Source of the DNA: Mesostigma viride
Lineage: Eukaryota > Streptophyta > Mesostigmatophyceae > Mesostigmatales > Mesostigmataceae
NCBI GenBank assembly: GCA_009746045.1
Contig: RPFO01000130.1
Location: forward strand, 581,808 to 645,807
DNA: 64,000 nucleotides
Direction of reading: 5' to 3'
Shown: positions 33,436-43,400 of the stretch, piece by piece
Numbering within the stretch: position 1 is the first letter of the stretch
Layout: every line of letters begins with the position of its first letter
Made by a program: the position numbers and the translations under genes
Notes under the pieces: generated by a model
What the model was told of the DNA's origin: nothing
Databases searched by the model: none
The model's input: only the letters and a program-made list of their open reading frames with translations

Positions 33436-35783
33436 CGCGGTTGTAGCTGTCGCATATGCATCCACACATGGGCAACTGGCACAATCACACCGGCATGCCT
33501 CGCGGCTGTGGCTAACTAACCTGAGCCTATGCAACGACAGCAATAGCACATGGCAAGGAGCGGCGATGTTTGCATATTTGCAACTTTAGAGAAGAAAGGT
33601 CACGGATTATAGGACATTATGTTTCGCAGAGACCTGTACATACAGTGACCAAGCACCAAGACGTAGACCAGGAATGTAAATTGCCATGGGTGGGCTGCAT
33701 TAACCAGTTAACCAAGAAAGCCATGAAGACCGCCGCTGTCTTATACTTGAGCTAACTCAAGCAACAGCATATCCCCACATGGCGTGCTGTGATGCAGTCA
33801 CTGCAGTGGCATGCACAGCAAAGGGGGTGATGCGACAGTTGCTTCGAACATGCACAGCCAAAAGGCTGGCGAACGACACGGGCATCCAAAGCATGACAAG
33901 GACACCGGGCAGACCTTGATCCGGGAGTCCTAGTCAGGCGCACTATTCCTGCCAATGCCTGTGGATCGGGCAGCTCTGCTCCTAATCTTTGGCTTCTGCA
34001 CATGCAATTGTAAAGTTTACCCGCAGTTTGCATTTGTGGAAGTATCTGAAAGTATCTTAAAAAGGTGAGGTCATCGTCATGCCACACGCCCACGATCACG
34101 TCACCATGAGACAGGCACACCATTCAGGCAGGCATGCGCCTACTCACAGCCTCCCCAGGTAGCACGCCATGATAGGGTCCCTGCACAGGGAGGGGGCGGG
34201 CGGAGACATGGCGCACAAGCAGACAGGTTCCTGTCAATGCACCAGAAAAAAAGGAGGCAGGCAATAAAACTGATTGCTGGTCACGGTACCCTTGGTCACT
34301 GTACTCTTGGTCACTGTATGCTGTCACCAGCTACCCACACGTTGGTCCCCACGCGATGCGGTCTATGTGCTATTAATTAATGAATCCTCCCTTGCGTGAC
34401 ATGCTCCTCACCGCATGCACTGCTGGCTCATTCCTGACCTGTATATTCCTGATGCACGAGCTGAGCTTCCGAAAGTCGAGAGCCCCAACAATTCCATGGC
34501 AAAAGAGTGCCGGCTCCACGCATGTGCACGACGGCCGTTCTCCCCACCCTCCCCCCGCACCTACCAGCTGCTAGCGAGTGGGATAAAAAAAGAGCCTCCA
34601 GCTAAAACAAGCAAGCTCTTGCGGGAGGTGGGTACCTGAGCGGCTCGCCCGAGATGCTGCAGCTTTCCCAGCGCGCGTGGGATGCCAGCTGGCGCGCCAG
34701 CTTGTCCCGCCCCTGCTCCACCGGAGCAAAGTCATCCGCCACCTGCTCGCGCGCGCGCAGCCAGGTCAATGGGGGCGCCTTTTTCAAGGCTACTGCTATT
34801 GAATGACCAACGAGGCATAAGCTTCCGATCTCCAGCAGAGATGAGGCTTTCAGGGGACAAGTTGGGTGCAAGGCCTGCCTGTGACCAGACATAGGTTGGC
34901 CAGGGAGCCCATGGAGGATCGCTGACAGTATCAGGGAATGCCGTGTAGCCCGCAGGATGATGTCACATGCGCGCGGGGGGGGGGAGGGGAGGCGGGCGCG
35001 CACACCCCAAAGTCTCCTACTAGTACGCAAACAACGCGTGAATGAGGCGTGCACACCTAATGGTTTCATCCGTAAACAATCCGAGGATGCAGGCGTGAAG
35101 CGGAAACTAACATGCCCCTGGAAGAAGCCGAGCACGCTACCCAGTCAGTCTCCATCTCCCTTGTCTAACTTACCCCACCTTGGTAGGGTAAAGTGGGTAT
35201 CGGGTATGTGGGAAGGGGTGCGCCGATGCACGGACGGCCCGTGACATATACAGCCGCCCACGTATACGCCCCCCAACATAAACACACACACAAATGGAGA
35301 GGGAGGGAGGGAGGGAGGGAGGGAGGGAGGGAGGGAGGGAGGGAGGGGAGGGAGGGAGGGAGGGGGGGGAGGGAGGGAGGGAGGGAGGGAGGGAGGGAGG
35401 GAGGGGGAGGGAGGAGGGAGGGAGGGAGGGAGGGGGAGGGAGGGAGGAGGGAGGGAGGGAGGGAGGGAGGGAGGAGGGAGGGAGGGAGGGAGGGAGGGAG
35501 GGAGGGAGGGAGGGAGGGAGGGAGGGAGGGAGGGAGGGAGGGAAGGAGGGGCGGCACAGCCAGCGAGAGAGATTTGGGAAGGAAAGCAACGGGGGAATAA
35601 ATGGCCGTGCCGCGAAAAGCAAAAAGCAAAGTAAACGAGGACTAAGCCTCTCATAAAATTAGCCATGTCCATTACCTGTCCGCCCCGTGTCGACCGCATT
35701 CCACTGTTGGCATTGGCAAGTCGCCAAGACGTCCCGCGCAGTATGTCCGTCCTGGACATGATGGTCCCACCGTCAAGCCCCAT
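28124..35783 (-). CDS. RTF2: Replication termination factor 2 (RTF2), complete, 9 exons
   Basis: Exons (minus): 35783-35676, 34742-34636, 34180-34148, 33343-33265, 32734-32678, 32169-31841, 31087-30940, 29224-29168, 28204-28124; 999 bp, 332 residues, all phases agree. Seen: the N-terminal signature MGLDGGTIMSRTDIL; a first RING-like half RWESCSISGEPLRDPIMAC (Cys64, Cys78) and LGRLYNREAI; HIHSLKDVF; CPVSG (Cys226); a second half SCGHLFSDRAL (Cys245, His247) and CMTCG (262-266); DVIPINGTSEQ; a basic tail KRKATDKENPGK. Known: RTF2 acts in the nucleus at replication forks, controlling stalled-fork stability and, in yeast, site-specific termination. A Ser/Thr/Ala-rich insert of about 80 residues separates HSLKDV from CPVSG. 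Intron 7 has a GC donor (CAG|GCGAGT). The exon 5 acceptor could also be 12 or 24 bp further in. Head to head with the TTLL gene. Confidence 0.93.
29680..29885. repeat. Degenerate GATAACCCATATA repeats (RTF2 intron 8)
   Basis: Irregular tandem units of 9-16 bp based on TAGATAACCCATA. A second array of the same family lies at 30555-30730. Confidence 0.85.
30100..30250. repeat. GACGGGATT repeats (RTF2 intron 8)
   Basis: Interspersed and tandem copies of TTGACGGGAT and related 10-12-bp units. Confidence 0.75.
30555..30730. repeat. GATAACCCATA repeats, second array (RTF2 intron 8)
   Basis: Same unit family as 29680-29885, about 700 bp away within the same intron. Confidence 0.8.
31565..31755. 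repeat. 24-bp minisatellite, about 8 copies (RTF2 intron 6)
   Basis: Units based on CTGTCACGACATGTGCTTTG followed by ACAA; the unit includes the palindrome ACATGT. Confidence 0.92.
32630..32681 (-). repeat. Tandemly duplicated splice donor of RTF2 exon 5
   Basis: On the minus strand the exon end AAG|GTAAACCGTGG is followed 24 bp later by a second AAG|GTAAACCGTGG. Both donors are in the same frame, so use of the second would add eight residues (VNRGVTWK) without a stop. Confidence 0.8.
33158..33193 (-). other. Exon-edge copy: end of RTF2 exon 4
   Basis: CACCCGGGTGGTGTCGTCCA repeats the exon 4 end and donor region (33261-33280) with two changes, about 100 bp into the intron. Confidence 0.75.
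33376..33434. repeat. (CA)n microsatellite
   Basis: About 29 CA dinucleotides. It lies between the real start of RTF2 exon 4 and a copy of that start (33435-33460). Confidence 0.97.
33435..33512 (-). other. Two exon-edge copies: start of RTF2 exon 4
   Basis: CCTCGCGGTTGTAGCTGTCG at 33434-33453 repeats the exon 4 start with its acceptor (33330-33348, CAG|CTACAACCGCGAGG on the minus strand). A weaker third copy, CCTCGCGGCTGTGGCT, lies at 33498. Confidence 0.75.
35294..35555. repeat. (GGGA)n microsatellite (RTF2 intron 1)
   Basis: About 260 bp of GGGA tetranucleotides with occasional GGA and GGGGA interruptions. Proline-rich open frames on the minus strand here are repeat artefacts. Confidence 0.97.
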
Positions 35784-37448
35784 GGTGTCCACGAGACGAA
35801 GAAGCCTTCTCTGGGTTGAAACTACCTAACTTGACAGCTCACGCGGTTCCGGGTACAAACTGCAGCAGCGAGCTTGCTAAATTCTGTTTAGAGACTTGCG
35901 AAATCCTCGTGCACAGCATGCCGCCCGGCAAGCGCGGATATCACTCCCCTACTCTTTTATCCTGACATGCCCATGCCAGTCTCTTCAATCGGGATTGCCG
36001 GTGTTTGTGGTCAGCATCCTTAACTCTGTGGCAGCTTTTGATCGAGTACCTTGGGCACGAGGCCATGCTTTGCATGCATGTTTGGTTTTTAGACTACAGT
36101 TATCGTGGAAGAGGACAATATGAATGCTAGTGGTTGTTGGCAAAGAAGTACAGGTTATTGCCGGTAACTAAGCAGCACTAGTGGGATTATCCAGGTGCCC
36201 ACTGAAACCTTCATGGATGTTTGTAAATTTGTGATCATCCACTCACTAATCAGGTCAATAGAAAATCATTTCATAGCACTTACTGCACTTATGATCGATA
36301 AAATAATAATTGACGATTTGACGTCGCAATATGATCGAGGACTCGCTACCTGCTAGTCGCTACGGTTTTAAAGGAGTCAAGGAAAAGCACCCCCTACAGT
36401 ATCACGTGCAAGGCTGTGCAAGGTGCCTAGATCGCGCACGTGGGACCTGGGAAACTGGAAACTATGGGCGCCCGGGTTATTCTAAACCTGCCGCACGTCT
36501 CAAACGCTACGGTTTGGCAAAGAGTTTGCGGTAGCAGCTGTTACCCATTCGCAGGAAGAGCTTTGCCATGTAACTCCAGGGTGGGTGGAACTACGGTAGA
36601 CGTAGCCGTTGACCAACGCGCCCACAAAATTTATCCACGTTCACGCAGGGTTCACGTGGATTTTCGCTGACAAAGCGCGTTTGTTGGTAAAATAATGGCG
36701 AACGTCATTATGATGATGGTACGCACATGCGCGATGTAGATGTCTCATGTGCAAAGGTAGTAAACCTGTTTTATTGCGACGTAAACACTATACAATAAAG
36801 CGAAATTCGCGATCGAGCCCCGTCTTGCTTAGGCCAGCCGCTCCTTGCGCTCGCAATTAGGTCACGGAATGCTAGCTAGCAACTGAGCGATTGAGGATAA
36901 CTGTGGCCTGCAGGCTTGACCCCGTCTACGGTAAGTGCTTCTTTTTTGCAGGAATCGGGAAATATTTGTGAACCCTGGCTGCTAGGCATGCATCAAGCGG
37001 CATCCCGTTGAGTGTATGTTTTCAATACTCTCAATACATGAACTAAGCTTGCTATTGTATCTTTTCCGCGTGAGCACTGGTCACATCGTACAGGACAATG
37101 AGGCCTGCTGAAATTTACTCTTGCATCCTTAAGCCAGTCTGGCGTCAGTTTCTCAATTATGCAGTGGATACATTCATGTCGTGTGGGTGCAACAGGTCCC
37201 AGTGTACCGTCGTTCTTCCGGCGCATGCCATGGTCTCCTCGACATTGTTGCGAGACAACTCCAAATTCACATTGGACAATGCCGGGACAGTTTGCACATA
37301 ATACAGTGCGGACCCGCTTTTGAAATGCAAGCCATGCGCATCTTATAGAAAATGATTGGCACCAGCATCTTGTGGTTGCTGCGTAAATTAAGTTCTTCAT
37401 CACTGGCAAGGGTTTCGCCAATATAATTGCAGAAGTCACGTCATCACC
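35784..37448. promoter_or_regulatory. Divergent intergenic region between RTF2 and the TTLL gene
   Basis: 1665 bp separate the two start codons, so both promoters must lie here. No TATA box or known operator could be assigned with confidence. The sequence is AT-richer than the exons and free of tandem arrays, unlike the introns on either side. Confidence 0.45.
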
Positions 37449-40400
37449 ATGTCCGCTCCTGGGTCTCCCTTCGCGCAAAAAAGGTCCAGTTTCAAAGGAA
37501 CTACCACGGGTAATGTCTCTTCGCCAAAAGCTGACGTGGCACCCCGTGGAAGCTCTGGAGGCGGTGTCCGGCGCAACCCATCCACCTCCGCCGCCTCCCC
37601 GGCAGCTGTCGCCAGCAAGGCCCCTGGGAGGGGCAGCACGCCTGCCAAGGAGGAGAGGCCGGGCAGCGACACGGCGCGCGACCAAGACGGTTCCGATGAC
37701 GAAGCCGAGGGATCCACCCCCGCCCAGCCGGCGAAGAAGAAGTGGAAGAAAGTGCGCATCGCGGTCAACTTGTCTGCCTGCAAATACGACGTCTGTAAGT
37801 GATTCCTCACCACCCTATTGGTGCGCCCGCCACTCTATGGGTGCCCTCATTGCCTTTTATACTAGGGACTTCACACAGAGCATTTACCTTAAGGCTTACA
37901 GCATGTGTGTGAAGGCATCCAGCCTACCACGGCCTGGTACTGGTTTCATATGGCTGGCCAGTAGTGCTGACAGTCGTACAACCACCCTTTCACCTGCACT
38001 AGCCACCACCACCTGCTATTCATGCAGTGCAGCTCCGTACACTCCAGTAACCCAGCCATGTGACCACCACAGCAACCCGACCACCCGCCCGACCCTACCA
38101 CAATGCACCTTGACTTGGTCCCATCCTACACAAATGCACGGTGAGGTGCTTGTTTTGCCACATTTTTCTGTATCTATGCCGCCTGTCTTTCCCCCAATGA
38201 TGACCTAACTTACCACCAAACCATACCCAACCCAACCTATCTCTTGCTACCCAACCATAGGCTTATCCTGGCCCATGCCCCCCCATTCTCACCCTGTACC
38301 CACCCTATAAGCACACCCAGCACCCTGTGACCCACTCAAAAAACGTCCCTGTAGCCCTGATCGTTCCTACTACTGCACTGTGCACTAGGCTCGTAGAGCG
38401 AATGGGACGGTGCCTAGCAACCAGCCACCAACCCACCCACCCACCCACCCACCCACCCACCCACCCACCCACCCACCCACCCACCCACCCACCCACCCAC
38501 CCACCCACCCACCCACCCACCCACCCACCCACCCACCCACCCACCCACCCACCCACCCACCCACCCACCCACCCACCCACCCACCCGCCTGCCGACTTGC
38601 TTGCCAATAAGTTCCTTGTACCCTTAAGGCTTTTCTCCCCCTGTCGCATGCAGCACGCATCGTGCTGGCCGAGCTCATGCAAACGGGCCCATATCGCACA
38701 TGCTTCCCTTTTTTTCCCCTCACATGTCACATGCAGTGCGCATCGTGCTGGCCGAGCTCATGCAAACGGGCCCATATCGCACATGCTTCCCTTTTTTTCC
38801 CCTCACATGTCGCATGCAGTGCGCATCGTGCTGGCCGAGCTCATGCAAACGGGCCCATATCGCACATGCTTCCCTTTTTTTCCCCTCACATGTCGCATGC
38901 AGTGCGCATCGTGCTGGCCGAGCTCATGCAAACGGGCCCATATCGCACATGCTTCCCTTTTTTCCCCTCACATGTCACATGCAGCGCGCATCGTGCTGGC
39001 CGAGCTCATGCAAACGGGCCCATATCGCACATGCTTCCCTTTTTTTCCCTCACATGTCACATGCAGTGCGCATCGTGCTGGCCGAGCTCATGCAAACGGG
39101 CCCATATCGCACATGCTTCCCTTTTTTCCCCCTCACATGTCACATGCAGTGCGCATCGTGCTGGCCGAGCTCATGCAAACGGGCCCATATCGCACATGCT
39201 TCCCTTTTTTTCCCCTCACATGTCGCATGCAGTGCGCATCGTGCTGGCCGAGCTCATGCAAACGGGCCCATATCGCACATGCTTCCCTTTTTTCCCCCTC
39301 ACATGTCGCATGCAGTGCGCATCGTGCTGGCCGAGCTCATGCAAACGGGCCCATATCGCACATGCTTCCCTTTTTTCCCCTCACATGTCGCATGCAGCAC
39401 GCATCGTGCTGGCCGAGCTCATGCAAACGGGCCCATATCGCACATGCTTCCCTTTTTTCCCCTCACATGTCGCATGCAGTGCGCATCGTGCTGGCCGAGC
39501 TCATGCAAACGGGCCCATATCGCACATGCTTCCCTTTTTTCCCCCTCACATGTCACATGCAGCGCGCATCGTGCTGGCCGAGCTCATGCAAACGGGCCCA
39601 TATCGCACATGCTTCCCTTTTTTCCCCCTCACATGTCGCATGCAGCGCGCATCGTGCTGGCCGAGCTCATGCAAACGGGCCCATATCGCACATGCTTCCC
39701 TTTTTTCCCCCTCACATGTCGCATGCAGCGCGCATCGTGCTGGCCGAGCTCATGCAAACGGGCCCATATCGCACATGCTTCCCTTTTTTCCCCTCACATG
39801 TCACATGCAGCGCGCATCGTGCTGGCCGAGCTCATGCAAACGGGCCCATATCGCACATGCTTCCCTTTTTTCCCCTCACATGTCACATGCAGCGCGCATC
39901 GTGCTGGCCGAGCTCATGCAAACGGGCCCATATCGCACATGCTTCCCTTTTTTCCCCTCACATGTCACATGCAGCGCGCATCGTGCTGGCCGAGCTCATG
40001 CAAACGGGCCCATATCGCACATGCTTCCCTTTTTTCCCCTCACATGTCGCATGCAGCACGCATCGTGCTGGCCGAGCTCATGCAAACGGGCCCATATCGC
40101 ACATGCTTCCCTTTTTTCCCCTCACATGTCACATGCAGTGCGCATCGTGCTGGCCGAGCTCATGCAAACGGGCCCATATCGCACATGCTTCCCTTTTTTC
40201 CCCTCACATGTCGCATGCAGCACGCATCGTGCTGGCCGAGCTCATGCAAACGGGCCCATATCGCACATGCTTCCCTTTTTTCCCCTCACATGTCGCATGC
40301 AGTGCGCATCGTGCTGGCCGAGCTCATGCAAACGGGCCCATATCGCACATGCTTCCCTTTTTTCCCCCTCACATGTCACATGCAGCGCGCATCGTGCTGG

Positions 40401-43400
40401 CCGAGCTCATGCAAACGGGCCCATATCGCACATGCTTCCCTTTTTTCCCCCTCACATGTCGCATGCAGCGCGCATCGTGCTGGCCGAGCTCATGCAAACG
40501 GGCCCATATCGCACATGCTTCCCTTTTTTCCCCCTCACATGTCGCATGCAGCGCGCATCGTGCTGGCCGAGCTCATGCAAACGGGCCCATATCGCACATG
40601 CTTCCCTTTTTTCCCCTCACATGTCACATGCAGCGCGCATCGTGCTGGCCGAGCTCATGCAAACGGGCCCATATCGCACATGCTTCCCTTTTTTTCCCCT
40701 CACATGTCACATGCAGCGCGCATCGTGCTGGCCGAGCTCATGCAAACGGGCCCATATCGCACATGCTTCCCTTTTTTCCCCTCACATGTCACATGCAGTG
40801 CGCATCGTGCTGGCCGAGCTCATGCAAACGGGCCCATATCGCACATGCTTCCCTTTTTTTCCCCTCACATGTCACATGCAGCGCGCATCGTGCTGGCCGA
40901 GCTCATGCAAACGGGCCCATATCGCACATGCTTCCCTTTTTTTCCCCTCACATGTCACATGCAGCGCGCATCGTGCTGGCCGAGCTCATGCAAACGGGCC
41001 CATATCGCACATGCTTCCCTTTTTTTCCCCTCACATGTCACATGCAGTGCGCATCGTGCTGGCCGAGCTCATGCAAACGGGCCCATATCGCACATGCTTC
41101 CCTTTTTTTCCCCTCACATGTCGCATGCAGCGCGCATCGTGCTGGCCGAGCTCATGCAAACGGGCCCATATCGCACATGCTTCCCTTTTTTTCCCCTCAC
41201 ATGTCACATGCAGTGCGCATCGTGCTGGCCGAGCTCATGCAAACGGGCCCATATCGCACATGCTTCCCTTTTTTTCCCCTCACATGTCGCATGCAGTGCG
41301 CATCGTGCTGGCCGAGCTCAAGTGGAAGGAGGTGGGCGACGAGAGCGACTGGCACGTCTGCTGGATCGACACGTCCGTCTCCCTCGAGCGCGTCATGCGG
41401 CTCGCGCCCTACCAGGTACAACCGTATAGGACCACACAGGCTCACGAAGGGTAGGCTAGGGTAGGCTAGGGTAGGCTAGGGTAGGCTAGGCTAGGCTAGG
41501 CTAGGCTAGGCTAGGCTAGGCTAGGCTAGGCTAGGCTAGGCTAGGCTAGGCTAGGCTAGGCTAGGCTAGGGTAGGCGAGGCGAGGCGAGGCGAGGCGAGG
41601 CGAGGCGAGGCGAGGCGAGGCGAGGCGAGGCGAGGCGAGGCGAGGCGAGGCGAGGCGAGGCGAGGCGAGGCTAGGCTAGGGTAAGGTAGGGTAGGGTAGG
41701 GTAGGGTAGGGTAGGGTAGGGTAGGGTAGGGTAGGGTAGGGTAGGGTAGGGTAGGGTAGGGTAGGGTAGGGTAGGGTAGGGTAGGGTAGGGTAGGGTAGG
41801 GTAGGGTAGGGTAGGGTAGGGTAGGGTAGGGTAGGGTAGGGTAGGGTAGGGTAGGGTAGGGTAGGGTAGGGTACGGTAGGGTAGGGTACGGTAGGGTAGG
41901 GTAGGGTACGGTAGGGTAGGGACGCGAATGGTAAAGCAGGCGATGCGGGTAGACAGGCAATACAGGTGGATAGTCAACGAAGGTAGATAGGCAAAACATG
42001 GTAGATAGGCAACAAATGTGGATAGGCAACAAGGGTAGATAGGCAACTAGGGTATATAGGCAACAAAGGTGTATAGGCAACAAGGGTAGATAGGCAGCAA
42101 TGGTATATAGGCAGCAAAGGTGGATAGGCGACAAATATAGATAGGCAACAACACACTTGGTAGGCAACATAGAGGATAGGCAATGTGGCAGATAGGCAAC
42201 CCAGTAGAATGGCACAATAACTAGATAGGTAACACAAGCAGTTTAGTTAGGCTGCAACAGTACTTGAGCAAGGATTGTCTGGCGATGCAAGTGGGTGGGA
42301 GATGTAAGTAGATAGGCGAACACGTAGGGTAGCACAGACTTTGTAGGCTTCGTACGGACGGGCACGCTCTATATAGGCCATATACTTAGTAAAACAGGCA
42401 GCCTAGCAGAAAGTAATGCTTGTTGGGCCTGCGCCAATTCATGCCTCTCTATCTATGGGTTTAGTTGTTCTATCAGTAGTAAATAATTACTCACTGTTGG
42501 TATATAATTACTGACTGTTGGTGTATGATTACTCACTGTTGGTATATGATAACTCACTGTTGGGATATGACTACTCACTGTTGGTATATGATAACTCACT
42601 GTTGGGATATGATAACTCATTGTTGGGATGTGATAACTCACTGTTCGTATATGATAGCTCACTGTTGGGATATGATTACTCTCTGTTGGTATATGATAAC
42701 TCACTGTTGGCGCATCCGCCCCTACCATGGCATGCGCAGCATGGGATGATCGCGGCACGTTGTCGCCTTACTACCCCCCACGCGCGCCGACCTTGCTTCT
42801 CTTGGGGCACCGCATTCACCCCTCCCACGGCATGGTAGACATTCACATGGTGTTATTCTATGGTTATCCGATCGTGTTGTTGTGTTTGATCCGATCGTGT
42901 TGTTGTGTTTGATCCGATCGTGTTGTTGTGTTTGATCCGATCGTGTTGTTGTGTTTGATCCGATCATGTTGTTGTGTTTGATCCGATCGTGTTGTTGTGT
43001 TTGATCCGATCGTGTTGTGTTTGATCCGATCGTGTTGTTGCGTTTGATCCGATCGTGTTGTTGTGTTTGATCCGATCGTGTTGTTGTGTTTGTTCCGATC
43101 GTGTTGTGTTTGATCCGATCATGTTGTTGTGTTTGATCCGATCATGTTGTTGTGTTTGATCCGATCGTGTTGTGTTTGATCCGATCGTGTTGTTGTGTTT
43201 GATCCGATCGTGTTGTTGTGTTTGATCCGATCGTGTTGCTGTGTTTGTTCCGATCATGTTGTTGTGTTTGATCCGATCATGTTGTTGTGTTTGATCCGAT
43301 CGTGTTGTTGTGTTTGATCCGATCGTGTTGTTGTGTTTGATCCGATCGTGTTGTTGTGTTTGATCCGATCATGTTGTTGTGTTTGATCCGATCGTGTTGT

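Noticed and set aside
35145..35792. A 215-codon proline/leucine-rich minus frame
   Set aside because: Only its first 36 codons are real (RTF2 exon 1). The remainder is intron and (GGGA)n.
38645..41320. CRISPR-like array
   Set aside because: There are no unique spacers; the whole unit is repeated, the genome is eukaryotic and no cas genes are present.
38327..41464. Open frames of 909 to 1045 codons on the plus strand
   Set aside because: They are the 83-bp minisatellite read in three frames. Only the last 119 bp (41297-41415) belong to a gene, as TTLL exon 2.
41684..41925. Telomere made of GGGTA units
   Set aside because: The pentamer matches no known telomere repeat, it lies inside an intron and grades into GGCTA and GGCGA arrays.
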